In this document: positions 43,182 to 52,633 of the stretch, piece by piece
Numbering within the stretch: the stretch's first letter is position 1
Layout of the letters: the number at the start of each line of letters is the position of its first letter
DNA from: Caballeronia udeis
GTDB taxonomy: Bacteria; Pseudomonadota; Gammaproteobacteria; Burkholderiales; Burkholderiaceae
Assembly (NCBI RefSeq): GCF_001544555.2
Contig: NZ_FCOK02000004.1
Coordinates: 186,001 to 250,000, forward strand
DNA length: 64,000 nucleotides
Direction of reading: 5' to 3'
The notes under the pieces: model-generated
Told to the model about the DNA's origin: nothing
The model's database searches: none
The model's input: only the letters and a program-made list of their open reading frames with translations
Position numbers and translations under genes: made by a program

Positions 43182-44711
43182 TCAGCCACTTTCGCTTGTC
43201 CCCTGCCATCCGCCGCCCAGCGCCTTATATACAGCGATCAGATCCGTCGTCACGCTCACCGTCGATTGCGCCAGTTGTTGCCGCGTCCCGGCCAACTGAC
43301 GCTCGGCATCGAGGACCGTGATGAAAGTCACCAAACCCCTCCGATAACTCTCGGTCGCCAGCTCCAGACTGATCCGGTTGGCCTCCACCGTGCGCGTCAA
43401 CGCCTCTCGCCGGTCCTGATCCGTCCGGTACGACACCAGCGCGTTATCCACGTCCTGCAGCGCCTTGAGCACCGTCGAGCGATATTGCAACCCAGCCTCA
43501 CCCGCCTGCGCTTTCGCTATCCGTACGTTCGCCCGCAACGCGCCACCCTCGAAAATTGGCAGCGAAATACTTGGCCCGACCGTCCAGAAAAGACTCGACC
43601 AGTGCGCGAGATATTTTGCCTCGAGCGCACGCGTACCCACATTACCGGTCAACGATACATCCGGGTACATCTGCGCCACTGCCACGCCAATCTCGGCGGT
43701 GGCCGCATGCAGATCACTCTCCGCACGGCGAATGTCGGGACGCCGCCGCGCCAACGTAGACGGCAAACCAATCGGCACGCCCGGCGGCACCGGCGGGACA
43801 GCGCCCGGCACTTCCAGCTCGGCATCCAGGGCCCCCGGCGCACTCCCGGTCAATACCGCGAGGCCGTTCATTGCCTGCACGATCTGCGCATCGAATTGCG
43901 GTAACTGGGCCTGCAACGACCCCACCTGCGCAGTCGCGCTCTGCACGTCGCTCTCGCTCGTCAGCCCCACGCGCGCCTGCTCACGCGTCAAATTGAGGAT
44001 CTGCTGCTCCGAATCGATCTCGGCCAGCGTGATCCGCTTGAGCAGTTGCGCCCCGCGCAGTTGCGAATAAGTCCGCGCAACCTCTGCCTCAAGCGAGACC
44101 AGGGCGTCGTTGCGATTCTCTATCGCGGATTCCGTCTGCGCATTCGCCGACTCCACCGAGCGCCGCACCCGCCCGAACAAATCGAGCTCCCAGGATGCAT
44201 CGAAACCATCCTGGAAGAGACTCACCGGAGCCGTCAAGGAATTCAGGGCGCCCGTCACGCCCGCACTGTTGGGCCCGAGCGCGTTGACCTTGTCGTACAC
44301 ACCCTGCGATTGCAGCAGGCCCTTCAAGCCCAGTTGCTCACGCTTGTAACTCGCGTTCGCGCTGACTTGAGGCAAACCCTGCGCGCCCGACACCACCGCC
44401 TGTTCACGCGCCGCCGTTATGCGCAGCACCGCACTCTGCAAATCCAGATTGCCCGCCGCCGCGCGGTCGATCAGCGAGTCCAGCGTGGCGTCGTTGAACT
44501 GCCGCCACCAGTGGGGATCGGGATCGGCGTGGGTGTCCGCGAGCGACGGCGCGCTCGCGTGGGGAAACCGCATGTCGTCAGGCGGGTTCTGCACGCGCTG
44601 CAAATCCTGCCAGTTATCCGGGGCTTTCGCGTCGGGCGGCGTGAAATTCGGACCGACGGAACACGCGCCGGCGAACATTGAAAGCAGCAAGGGAATCAAG
44701 CGTTTGCGCAT
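43182..44711 (-). CDS. Outer-membrane efflux lipoprotein, NodT/OprM type
   Basis: A 509-aa TolC-fold channel. The N-terminus is a lipoprotein signal (RLIPLLLSMFAGAC, lipobox ending AGAC) followed by SVGPNFTPPDA, typical of NodT-family proteins. Two coiled-coil outer membrane efflux repeats follow. AGGAGG lies before ATG 44711, inside the 3' end of the preceding gene, and the stop of that gene (44713) is next to this start, so translation is probably coupled. It completes an export channel with the adaptor and MFS pump. Confidence 0.92.
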   Translation of the reverse strand: MRKRLIPLLLSMFAGACSVGPNFTPPDAKAPDNWQDLQRVQNPPDDMRFPHASAPSLADTHADPDPHWWRQFNDATLDSLIDRAAAGNLDLQSAVLRITAAREQAVVSGAQGLPQVSANASYKREQLGLKGLLQSQGVYDKVNALGPNSAGVTGALNSLTAPVSLFQDGFDASWELDLFGRVRRSVESANAQTESAIENRNDALVSLEAEVARTYSQLRGAQLLKRITLAEIDSEQQILNLTREQARVGLTSESDVQSATAQVGSLQAQLPQFDAQIVQAMNGLAVLTGSAPGALDAELEVPGAVPPVPPGVPIGLPSTLARRRPDIRRAESDLHAATAEIGVAVAQMYPDVSLTGNVGTRALEAKYLAHWSSLFWTVGPSISLPIFEGGALRANVRIAKAQAGEAGLQYRSTVLKALQDVDNALVSYRTDQDRREALTRTVEANRISLELATESYRRGLVTFITVLDAERQLAGTRQQLAQSTVSVTTDLIAVYKALGGGWQGTSESG

Positions 44712-44712
44712 C

Positions 44713-46281
44713 TCAATGCCCTCCTCCGCCACCCGAGGCCTTCACCGGCGAAAAGAAAAATGTGATCGGCACGAAGCACAACGCGAAGATCGCCACCGCG
44801 CCGAACACGTCAAGATAGGCGAGGATCGTCGACTGCGAGATGTACTCCTTGTACATCAGTCCGGTCGCGGTGGTCATGGCCTGCTGCATGGTCTGGCCCA
44901 TGTCCATCAGCGTGTGCGTGAGACGCTGTATGGAGTCGTTGTAGTTCGGGTTCAAGGGCGTCATATGCCCGGACATGTGCGCCATGTTCGCCTGCGTCCG
45001 CTCGACGATCGAGGCAGTCGCGAGCGAAATGCCAATTGATCCCGCCACGTTGCGGAACATCGTGAACAACGCGGAAGCGTCCGCATTCTCCGATGCCTTC
45101 AGCGTCAGGTACGCCAGCGTGGTGATGGGTACGAACAGGAATGCAATGGCGATGGATTGCGAGCTTCGCATGATCGTCAGCGTCTTGAAGTCGATGTTCG
45201 GCACCAGGTGATGCGTGAAAAACAATGCGCACGCCATCAGGAAAAAACCGAAGGCGACCAGGAAGCGGGTTTGTATGATCGGCATCAGCTTGCTGACCAC
45301 CGGGATGATGGCCACGATCAACATCGCACCGGGCGACAACACGAGGCCCGCGAGCGTCGCGGTATAACCGAGCTGCTGCTGGGCGAGTTGAGGCACAAGC
45401 ACCGCGCTGCCATAGAGGATCGCTGCAAAACCCACCATGCACACCGAGCCCAACGCAAAATTCCGGTCCTTCAATACGCGCAGGTCGACCACCGGCTTTT
45501 TCGCGTAAAGCAGCCAGAAGATCGCGCCCACAATGCCGGTCAACGACAGAATCGCAAAGGTCGTGATGAAACCGGACTTGAACCAGTCGTCGTCCTCACC
45601 CCGGTCGAGGAACACTTGCAGGCAGCCGAGACCCAGCGTAATCAAGCCAATGCCGATGAAATCGAGGCCCAGTTCGCGGCGATCCTTTTGCTTCTCCCAC
45701 GGCGGATCTTCAACAAACTCCATCACCGCAATGGTCGTAATCACGCCGATCGGCACGTTGATCAGGAACACCCAGCGCCACGTGAGGTTGTCGGTGATCC
45801 AGCCGCCGAGCGTCGGCCCGACCACCGGCGCCACCACGATCGCTATGGCCGAAATCGAGAACGCACGGCCGCGTTGCTCGGGCGCAAAGGTATCGAGAAT
45901 GATCGACTGCTGGTTCGGTTGTAAGCCGCCGCCGAAGAAGCCCTGCAAGACCCGGAACACAATCAGTTGCGACAGGTTGGTGGCAAGGCCGCACAACAGC
46001 GAACAGACCGTGAACGCGGCGATGCAGATCAGGAAATATCGCTTACGTCCCAGCAGTTTCGAGAAATATGCGGAGATGGGAAGCACAATCCCGTTCGCGA
46101 CAAGATACGCGGTCAGCGTCCAGGTGGCTTCGTCGTAGCTCGCGGACATAGCGCCCGAAATGTGCGGCAACGCGACGTTCACAATGGTCGTGTCGAGCAC
46201 TTCCATGAACGCCGCGAGCGTGACCACGACCGCAATCAGCCAGGGATTGGACTTCGGTTTCCAGCCGGCATGATCGCTCAT
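44713..46281 (-). CDS. DHA2 family multidrug efflux MFS transporter, EmrB type
   Basis: A 522-aa proton antiporter with 14 membrane segments. Motifs include LDTTIVNVALPHISG in helix 1 and GPTLGGWITDNLTWRWVFLINVP (motif C and flank, split). It pumps hydrophobic compounds through an adaptor and outer-membrane channel. Its start overlaps the adaptor stop by four bases (ATGA-type). Confidence 0.93.
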   Translation of the reverse strand: MSDHAGWKPKSNPWLIAVVVTLAAFMEVLDTTIVNVALPHISGAMSASYDEATWTLTAYLVANGIVLPISAYFSKLLGRKRYFLICIAAFTVCSLLCGLATNLSQLIVFRVLQGFFGGGLQPNQQSIILDTFAPEQRGRAFSISAIAIVVAPVVGPTLGGWITDNLTWRWVFLINVPIGVITTIAVMEFVEDPPWEKQKDRRELGLDFIGIGLITLGLGCLQVFLDRGEDDDWFKSGFITTFAILSLTGIVGAIFWLLYAKKPVVDLRVLKDRNFALGSVCMVGFAAILYGSAVLVPQLAQQQLGYTATLAGLVLSPGAMLIVAIIPVVSKLMPIIQTRFLVAFGFFLMACALFFTHHLVPNIDFKTLTIMRSSQSIAIAFLFVPITTLAYLTLKASENADASALFTMFRNVAGSIGISLATASIVERTQANMAHMSGHMTPLNPNYNDSIQRLTHTLMDMGQTMQQAMTTATGLMYKEYISQSTILAYLDVFGAVAIFALCFVPITFFFSPVKASGGGGGH

Positions 46282-47465
46282 TTCAACATCACCTTCGGAA
46301 TCACGGAGATGCCGAGCGGCAGCGGAAGATCGGGCTGCAATCCGCTATCGATAAGTATCTTCACCGGCACGCGCTGCACGATCTTCACGAAGTTGCCGGT
46401 GGCGTTCTCAGCGGGGAAAGCCGAAAAGCGCGAACCGCTGCCAAGCTGGATACTGTCCACGTGACCGTGCAGATTCAGGTTGGGATAAGCATCCACGGAT
46501 ACATCCACCGAGTCTCCGGGACGCATGCGCTCGAGTTGCGACTCCTTGAAGTTGGCCGTGACCCAGACGGGAGTGGTCACCAGGGAAAAAATCGAGGCGC
46601 CCGCCTGCAGGAACGTGCCGTACTGCACGTTGCGTTTGGTGACCCAGCCGTCCGCGGGTGCGCGCAGTTCCGTATAGGACAGGTTCAACGCGGCCGCTTC
46701 CACCTGTGCCTCGGCCTGTTGAACCTGTTGCCGGCGTTCTTCGACCGTGGCCTGCGCCTGGCTGATTTGCTGCGGCACGAGACTCGCGGTTTTCACTTGC
46801 GCCTGTGCCTGCGCGACGTTGGCCAGCGCGCTCTTTTGCTGGGCCGTCGCCGTGTCGATGTTTTGTTGCGATGTCGCCCGGATATCAACCGTGCGTTGCC
46901 GTTCATAAGCCGCGCGGGTTTGCACCAGGTTCGCTTGCGCGCTCTGCTCCTGAGCCTTTGCCTGTGTCAGTTGCGCCGGATATTGCACGCGGGCAATATC
47001 CAGTTGCACTTGAGCCGAGTCGAGTTGTGCCTTCGCCAGGCCGAGTTGGGCGTTCGCCTGGTCCAGTTGAGCCTGATAGTCGCGAGGATCGATCTTGATC
47101 AGCAGATCGCCTTTGTGGACGAACTTGTTGTCGCCCAGGTTCATGACCAAGACGTAACCCGACACCTTCGGTGCGATCGTCACGGCGTCGCCGTCGGTGT
47201 ACGCGTCGTCGGTACTCACCTGATTGCGCGTGACGAACCACCATGCCAATCCACCGAGGATCAGGAACACCACGACGACAGCCAGGATGATCAGCGGCTT
47301 TTTACCCGGGCCGTTCTTTTGCGCGTTGGATGGATTGTTGGGCTTGTCGTTGGACCTATTGTCGTCGCCGCCTTTTCCATCGCTATCGTTTTTTCGCTTG
47401 CCGCGGTTTGAATCGTCCCCGGCTTTGTCTCCGTCATGGTCAGGTCGTTCGTCTTGATCCGGCAT
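46278..47465 (-). CDS. HlyD family efflux adaptor, EmrA type
   Basis: A 395-aa periplasmic adaptor with one N-terminal membrane helix (LIILAVVVVFLILGGLAWW), biotinyl-lipoyl halves, a long coiled-coil hairpin rich in Gln/Ala, and a beta-barrel domain (VWVTANFKESQLERMRPGD). The cytoplasmic N-terminus, about 55 residues of mostly Asp, Asn, Lys and Gly before the helix, is longer and more charged than usual. First gene of the three-gene efflux operon; no regulator gene is next to it. Confidence 0.92.
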   Translation of the reverse strand: MPDQDERPDHDGDKAGDDSNRGKRKNDSDGKGGDDNRSNDKPNNPSNAQKNGPGKKPLIILAVVVVFLILGGLAWWFVTRNQVSTDDAYTDGDAVTIAPKVSGYVLVMNLGDNKFVHKGDLLIKIDPRDYQAQLDQANAQLGLAKAQLDSAQVQLDIARVQYPAQLTQAKAQEQSAQANLVQTRAAYERQRTVDIRATSQQNIDTATAQQKSALANVAQAQAQVKTASLVPQQISQAQATVEERRQQVQQAEAQVEAAALNLSYTELRAPADGWVTKRNVQYGTFLQAGASIFSLVTTPVWVTANFKESQLERMRPGDSVDVSVDAYPNLNLHGHVDSIQLGSGSRFSAFPAENATGNFVKIVQRVPVKILIDSGLQPDLPLPLGISVIPKVMLK

Positions 47466-47936
47466 CAGGCCCCCCTCTCACTCATTGAAACGCGGAATGG
47501 CTCAGGCATCTGGCCACTCCCCAGGTCGCAGGTCGACAGATTGGGAATCTCTTGCTTTTGAACTTCTTTGTTCCACGCGTGCTTCGGGTCAGCGTAAGGG
47601 CAAGCTTCAAGCAAACCACGTGCCGTCGTTGTCGAGCCACTGATTAACCGCTTTCAGTTTGTTTTCAGAGGGTTATGCCCATGCCTGTGAACATTCACTG
47701 CGCCGTGCGGTATTAGCGTTGTTATTGCGCTGTCGATGGTTTGGCGCGAAAGCTGTATGGCTTCCACCCCCTTCATGCTTGCCTCAACGCCCGGTCTCGC
47801 ACATCTGGTTCAGGTAAATGGCCGCGTAAAGAAGGCAAAAAAATGGCCGATTCCTTGCGGAGCCGGCCATTTTTTTTCGACTACGGTTCGCCCCTACACC
47901 TGCGCTGCCATAGTCCTTCGATGCTTTTCCGTCAGC
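47466..47936. other. 471-bp intergenic region
   Basis: Lies upstream of the leftward efflux operon and downstream of the leftward HU-type gene. Apart from the terminator at 47839-47874 no gene or clear promoter was recognised. Confidence 0.4.
47839..47874 (-). terminator. Intrinsic terminator of the HU-type gene
   Basis: AAAAATGGCCG pairs with CGGCCATTTTT around a 14-nt loop. A-tract on one side and T-tract on the other make it usable in both directions; it lies 63 bp past the HU-type stop. Confidence 0.85.
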
Positions 47937-48419
47937 TTACGCTGCGGCGTCCTTCAACTTCTTCAACGCACGTGCCTTGATGCGCACGCTCGCCGGCTTC
48001 GCTGCGAACCAACGGTCTTCACCCGAGAACGGATCCTTGCCGAAGCGCTTCTTCTTCGCCGGCACGACTTGCGCCGAAATCTTCAAGAGGCCCGACAGCG
48101 TGAATTCGCCTGCGCCCTTCTTGTGAACTGCGCCGAGGATGGTGTCCTCGAGTGCCGACAGGACGGCCTTCACTGCTTTCAGGTCGACGGTCGCACGGTC
48201 CGCCAGATGCGCGGCGAGCGATGCCTTCGTGAACGTGTCCTTGATCGGCGACAGCGTTGCCGTCGTCTTCACAGCTGCTTTCTTCGCCACAGTAGCCGGC
48301 GTCGATGCAGCCTTCTTGGCAGCTACCTTCTTGACGGGTGCTGCTGCAGTCTTCGTTGCAGCCTTGGGAGCAGCTTTGGTCGCAGCTTTCTTGGCGGCGG
48401 TTTTTGCGGAAGTCGGCAT
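47937..48419 (-). CDS. HU-like DNA-binding protein with histone H1-like N-terminal tail
   Basis: A 160-aa nucleoid protein. The first 55 or so residues are a Lys/Ala/Pro/Thr-rich tail with KAAxKAA-like repeats, like eukaryotic H1 and AlgP tails. The rest resembles HU (KASLAAHLADRATVDLKAV, ALEDTILGAVHKKGAGEFTL and a DNA-binding arm region around KKKRFGKDPFSGEDRWF). AGGAG precedes ATG 48419. Tail position at the N-terminus differs from the commoner C-terminal arrangement. Likely binds DNA with little sequence preference. Confidence 0.88.
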   Translation of the reverse strand: MPTSAKTAAKKAATKAAPKAATKTAAAPVKKVAAKKAASTPATVAKKAAVKTTATLSPIKDTFTKASLAAHLADRATVDLKAVKAVLSALEDTILGAVHKKGAGEFTLSGLLKISAQVVPAKKKRFGKDPFSGEDRWFAAKPASVRIKARALKKLKDAAA

Positions 48420-48569
48420 GTTTCTCCTACCTGTTGAGGTCAGTGTTTTTAGAATACGGTTGCGTGAATGCATCCGTATCAACGCCGGATTCTACAAGCG
48501 CCATTGAACTTCGTGCGATTCTTTTTGTGTTTCTAAGCCTTTTTTTAAGGGGTTTTCGTTACAAGCGTC

Positions 48570-49065
48570 AGTTTTATGGCGACATGGGTAGCTTCGCGAT
48601 CAACGAAGAGTGATCCGATGCCACCCGCGCCATGCGAACTTCGATGCACATTCACCCCCGCAAGACGCTCGCCGGGATGCGTCGCGATGAGGATAAAAGC
48701 GAACAACGGACAGCGTGCTGGAAAGGTCCGAGGAGCACATGCGCGATAGAAATGCGAGAACAACCGGCGCAGCGTCGGACCGTCAACAGGCCAGACGTTG
48801 AGGGCTCATGGCAGGGTTCCCGGCATGGCCGGAGCCTCAAAACTCCGCCCCACTTGCTCGACTTGCCTGCGTCGTTCACGCGGCGCCAGCGCCGGATGCG
48901 TTGTGACAACACGCCACATCTCGCCGTCTCAATCGATATCCGCATCCAGCACGCCGCGACGTTCGTGCTTGCTGAAACCGCGTTGCCGTAGCGGCGCGCA
49001 GGGTATCGAGCTTGGGGACCGCCGAGCGCATGCAAGCCCGTCATCCGCTGTAATACAGCCAGCAC
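48570..49065 (-). pseudogene. Remnant of an endonuclease/exonuclease/phosphatase family gene (YbhP-like)
   Basis: Family-like pieces appear in several minus-strand frames: QRMTGLHALGG...RRYGNAVS near 49050-48970, RGVLDADID followed by a stop and DGEMWRVVTTHPALAPRERR near 48965-48860, and WPVDGPTLRRLF...TFPARCPLFAF...HPGERLAGVNVHRS near 48780-48640. Together they follow the order of an EEP phosphatase, with frameshifts, a stop and a missing centre. Not a working gene. Identified by eye only. Confidence 0.6.
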
Positions 49066-49084
49066 ATCGCGTTAAATGCGCAGG

Positions 49085-49570
49085 TCAGCGTTTGCATCGA
49101 TAGCAGAATGCATTGTTGAGATTCGCCTAAGCCGTCAGCGGCAGTTCATCGATCACGATCAGTCTGCTGTGCACGTTCACTCAACCCGTTTCATTCTCCA
49201 GCACGCTTGGCGACATCAGGACCGCCCGGCTTCCCCAGCGTCTCGCACAACGCGCCGCCGATCAAACCCGCCGTGAAATACAGTTTCTCCATGTAGATGT
49301 CGGGCTTGGCGCGACCGATGGCATCGGGGTATTGCTAGCCGGTTTACTGAAAACCGGGCGGCCGACGAACACCAGTGTGTCGTCGACCACGATCATCTTC
49401 CGACGATGCGAGCTGTCGATATTCCGCCCAAGGATAAACACCGTGCACAGCGCTCGCGTGATCGCCTCGCGCAGCACGCGAAAATAATCAGAGCCGTCGA
49501 TCAGCAAACTAAAACGATCAGCATGCCGAACGCTGTCGCAAATGCGGTCCGGTTAAAAGACGCTTCGGTG
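49085..49570 (-). pseudogene. Remnant of a phospholipase D/cardiolipin synthase-like gene
   Basis: Minus-strand pieces in changing frames: LLIDGSDYFRVLREAITRA and VFILGRNIDS (near 49510-49420), a damaged first HKD region HRRKMIVVDD (near 49400) joined after a large deletion, DIYMEKLYFTAGLIGGALCE (near 49310-49250) and a second HKD region VNVHSRLIVIDELPLTA, stop, ANLNN (near 49180-49115). The ordered match to PLD-family ClsB-like enzymes is clear, but frameshifts, a stop and deletions destroy it. It lies beside a YbhP-like remnant, as in the ybhP-clsB pair of other bacteria. Confidence 0.65.
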
Positions 49571-49856
49571 TTCATGCTGCCGCCCTGCTTGAGCGAATTC
49601 TCGAACGTGTTTTTGAACCGATCCAACCGATGCAAGAAGGCGTTGGCCAGGGAATGGATCGTGCCGATGATGCCAGGGTTCCTATGACGAATTTCAGAAG
49701 CGGCATGCCGCATTCCGCGCCACAAACCGCCCCACACCGTACAGGAAATGATTCGACTATCTGTACCGGTACTGTACAGATCACATCTCATACACTGACG
49801 CGTCCGGACTATCGATCCGATTCAGATCCTGCTCGAGCGAACACCAGGGAAACACC

Positions 49857-50480
49857 ATGCATCTCGACACTGCCGCCCTACTGACTGCGCTTCCCGCCGC
49901 GGTGCTGTTCGCGCTCGTCACCACCATCACGCCCGGTCCGAACAACACCATGCTGCTCGCGTCGGGTGTGAACTTCGGCTTGCGCCGCACGGTGCCGCAC
50001 GTGCTTGGCATCAGCGTAGGCGTCGCCATCCTGATGGTGCTGGTCGGTCTCGGCGTAGGGCAGGCCTTTGCGCGTTTCGCCTGGGCTTACACAGTGCTTG
50101 AAACGTTAAGCGTGGCGTACCTGCTGTATCTCGCATGGAAGATCGCAACGTCGTCGACCATGCAGGTTCGCGACGGCGAACGCCGGCCCATGCGGTTTAT
50201 CGAAGCGGCGGCATTTCAGTGGATCAATCCGAAGGCATGGATGATGGTGCTGACGGCCGCGACCACGATCCATTTGCATTCGAGCTTTTCGCTGAACGCG
50301 GTCTTGATGGCGGTGGTGTTCATCGTCGTCGGATTGCCGTGCATCACCATGTGGGCCGCGTTCGGCACGTCCATGCGGCGGCTCCTCACGCAACCGCGCT
50401 GGCTGCGCGCCTTCAACTGGACAATGGCAACGCTGCTTGTGTTGTCGTTGTATCCGATCGTCGAGCGTGCGCTGGCGTGA
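49857..50480 (+). CDS. LysE family translocator
   Basis: A 207-aa inner-membrane exporter with about six segments. The family signature TTITPGPNNTMLLASGVNFGLRRT is recognisable (two parts: TPGPNN and GVNFGLRR). LysE/RhtB proteins export amino acids or related compounds. AGGGAA lies before the ATG. No LysG-like regulator is adjacent. Confidence 0.92.
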   Translation: MHLDTAALLTALPAAVLFALVTTITPGPNNTMLLASGVNFGLRRTVPHVLGISVGVAILMVLVGLGVGQAFARFAWAYTVLETLSVAYLLYLAWKIATSSTMQVRDGERRPMRFIEAAAFQWINPKAWMMVLTAATTIHLHSSFSLNAVLMAVVFIVVGLPCITMWAAFGTSMRRLLTQPRWLRAFNWTMATLLVLSLYPIVERALA

Positions 50481-50815
50481 TGATGAAGCGCAGTGCTCAC
50501 GCAGTGACGGGCGCAATGAAGTAACGCAGTGAAGTAATCAATTGTGCAATCACGGCGGCCCGCGTTGCACTGACGGCGAGCCGATTTCGCGGTCCGGTGG
50601 TTCAGAACCAGCCTATTTTTTTGTGGGCGGCGCATACTGGTCCATGCCTGCCGTCGCGCAAAATATGCAGTCTGATTGCAACTTTGGCCGTAAAAAGCGG
50701 CAAGAAATGCGCACACTCCGTTATCCCGGGGATCGACAGGCATGTACGAAGCTTGCTGCCCGATCAACTCGCGCCCTCGTTGGCGCGGCTTTGAAATCTC
50801 CCAAGGAGTTACGCC
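50481..50815. other. 335-bp intergenic region
   Basis: No gene seen. A small hairpin (TGGTT-CAG-AACCA, 50598-50610) followed after four bases by an eight-T tract may terminate the LysE gene. The rest holds the unknown promoter of the small gene at 50816. Confidence 0.4.
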
Positions 50816-50980
50816 ATGTCTGGAGCAAACCGCCCGTCCGGTCCCGCAACACGCAAGTCCCTCGATCTCGCCGATCAAATCGAACGCGATGAACTCGAGA
50901 ACCACCTGCCGGATGCGCTAAACCACGCCGACGATGATGACCTCGACGACGAACCCGACACCGGCAAGCCCCGCCAATAA
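50816..50980 (+). CDS. Small acidic hypothetical protein (54 aa)
   Basis: A short gene with AAGGAG seven bases before ATG. The protein starts MSGANRPSGPATRK and continues with an amphipathic stretch (LADQIERDELENHLPDAL) and an Asp-rich tail (DDDDLDDEPDTG). No membrane segment or known domain. It is followed 41 bp later by a clear intrinsic terminator, which supports it as a real unit. Function unknown. Confidence 0.75.
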   Translation: MSGANRPSGPATRKSLDLADQIERDELENHLPDALNHADDDDLDDEPDTGKPRQ

Positions 50981-51021
50981 CATATCATCGTCTTAACGGC
51001 GCCTCACGGCGCGTCATCCAG

Positions 51022-51053
51022 GCCGCACTTGTGCAACGCAGTGCGGCTTTTTT
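51022..51053 (+). terminator. Intrinsic terminator
   Basis: GCCGCACT pairs with AGTGCGGC around a 10-nt loop, followed by six T. It ends the transcript of the 54-aa gene. Confidence 0.88.
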
Positions 51054-51217
51054 GTGCGTGGATCTTTTGCGCCCTATTTTTCTGTTTGAAGGCTCCTGGG
51101 CACGGCGGTTGCTCTGAATTCGGGCGTCGCGGCATACAGCAGCGGCACAATCAAGGGCGGCGAAGGCGTCAAGCCGGCACGCAAACCAATCCGATAATCG
51201 ACCCTTTGGAGGGCTTC

Positions 51218-51379
51218 ATGCTTCGATACGCTGTCATCTTTTTCATCATCGCGATCATTGCGGCGTTTTTCGGCTTCGGCGGAATCGCGAGTGGCGCAAC
51301 CGAGATTGCGAAGATCCTGTTCTTCATCTTCATCGTGATCTTCCTGGCAACGCTGTTGCTCGGCGTATTCCGGCGATGA
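51218..51379 (+). CDS. DUF1328 family small membrane protein
   Basis: A 53-aa protein of two membrane helices ([19 protein letters not shown] and [20 protein letters not shown]), matching the DUF1328/YtjA family often seen near stress genes. GGAGG precedes ATG 51218; the frame is open to 51029 but that part overlaps a terminator. Function unknown. Confidence 0.9.
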   Translation: MLRYAVIFFIIAIIAAFFGFGGIASGATEIAKILFFIFIVIFLATLLLGVFRR

Positions 51380-51440
51380 ATCTGCAGGTTCGCGCCTCGA
51401 CCGCGTCGGTCCAAGGTGCGAACCCTGATGCGTTGAACGC

Positions 51441-51472
51441 AAAAAGCGCGAGCATGCTCGCGCTTTTTGTTT
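51441..51472. terminator. Intrinsic terminator, bidirectional
   Basis: AAAAAGCGCGAG pairs perfectly with CTCGCGCTTTTT around CATG, with T-rich sequence following. It separates the rightward DUF1328 gene from the leftward Ig-like gene. Confidence 0.88.
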
Positions 51473-51510
51473 TACGTCACGCCGCAAACTAGCGGCGCAA
51501 GCAGTTCAGT

Positions 51511-52431
51511 TCACCCTTGATGCATCGCTAAATCAACGCCTCGCTGAGCCAACGGTTCAACGAGTGCGCCTGAGTCAGCCATGGTGTACACGGCGCCGCC
51601 CGCTTTCGCCATGCCGTGTTGCTGCCACTCTCCTTCCACAAGACCCGCCACACGGGACTCCGGCAGATCGACCGGATCACCCGTCTTGCCGCCAGGCTTC
51701 GCCAGGTGTTTATCGTCGGGAAACAAGTCACGTTCTCCGAGATTCAAGACATCGGTGACCGAGAGCGTGAGCGTGGCGTGCGAGGAATTTGTGTCGATGC
51801 TTTCAACACCGGGGACAGGCGCCATGGTGTCAACAGTGAAAACCGCATGATTCGATGGCGAGCTATACGACCCTGCAACATTCGATGCAATCGCATACAG
51901 GTCGTGCGTACCGTCGGCCAGACCCGCGTCCGCAGTGATCCACCATTTGCCTGCGTAGTCCACCACCGCGGAGCCGATAGTCTGCTGACCGTCAAAAAGC
52001 GTGACCGTGTCGCCCGGCTTACCGGTTCCCGTTGTGCTGAGATATGACTCCGTCGTCGTGCTACCCGGAGCAATCGGCAAACCGCTACCTCCCAGGATGT
52101 ACGTAATGACCGGTGGCGTCACTGCCGGCAAGTCGATAGTGACGGAAATCGGCGTGGACGAGGCGCCCCACTGGTCTTCGCCGTTTATGGAGATCGCCGT
52201 GAACTTGTGAAGACCGGCCTTGAGCGCGACAGTCGGCGTGAACAACCACAGACCATCGCTCGTCACGACGGTAGTGCCGAGCCATCGAACACCGTCGTAC
52301 ACGGTCACCGCGGTTCCGGCGTCAGCCGTGCCCATGATGACCGGCAACGCTTCGCCTGACGTGCCGCCGGCGCTTGCGGATCCGACGGCCGTGATGATTG
52401 CTTTCGAAGGAATGTTAGTAACAAATGCCAT
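51511..52431 (-). CDS. Ig-like repeat protein with T1SS-adhesin-like C-terminus
   Basis: A 306-aa protein with two bacterial Ig-like repeats (around GTADAGTAVTVYDGVRWLG and GKPGDTVTLFDGQQTIGSA). Its C-terminal segment (LSVTDVLNLGERDLF, later VAGLVEGEWQQHG and VYTMADSGALVEPLAQRGVD) resembles the end domain of very large type I-secreted adhesins. No signal peptide is seen, consistent with type I export, but no T1SS genes are in the window. AGAGGG precedes ATG 52431. Much shorter than usual for such adhesins, so it may be a reduced member or a derived fragment. Confidence 0.75.
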   Translation of the reverse strand: MAFVTNIPSKAIITAVGSASAGGTSGEALPVIMGTADAGTAVTVYDGVRWLGTTVVTSDGLWLFTPTVALKAGLHKFTAISINGEDQWGASSTPISVTIDLPAVTPPVITYILGGSGLPIAPGSTTTESYLSTTGTGKPGDTVTLFDGQQTIGSAVVDYAGKWWITADAGLADGTHDLYAIASNVAGSYSSPSNHAVFTVDTMAPVPGVESIDTNSSHATLTLSVTDVLNLGERDLFPDDKHLAKPGGKTGDPVDLPESRVAGLVEGEWQQHGMAKAGGAVYTMADSGALVEPLAQRGVDLAMHQG

Positions 52432-52633
52432 GTTGGCCCTCTCTTTATGGGAATCAACATGCGCGGCACCACCTGGAATCCGGCGCTCGCGCACTGATGC
52501 GAATTGAACGGCGGCTGCGTGCCGCCCGTTCAATTCGCGAGGGCGAGTCTGTCCTGATCACTTGAAACTAACCACACGATTGTTCCTAAATAGTAAACAA
52601 ATCGAACGGCCTGTTGCTCAAGCTCATCCTTCT

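Noticed and set aside
49076..49791. Short frames around 49.1-49.8 kb as separate small genes
   Set aside because: They are pieces of a frameshifted phospholipase D-like gene, or its flanks, and not independent genes.
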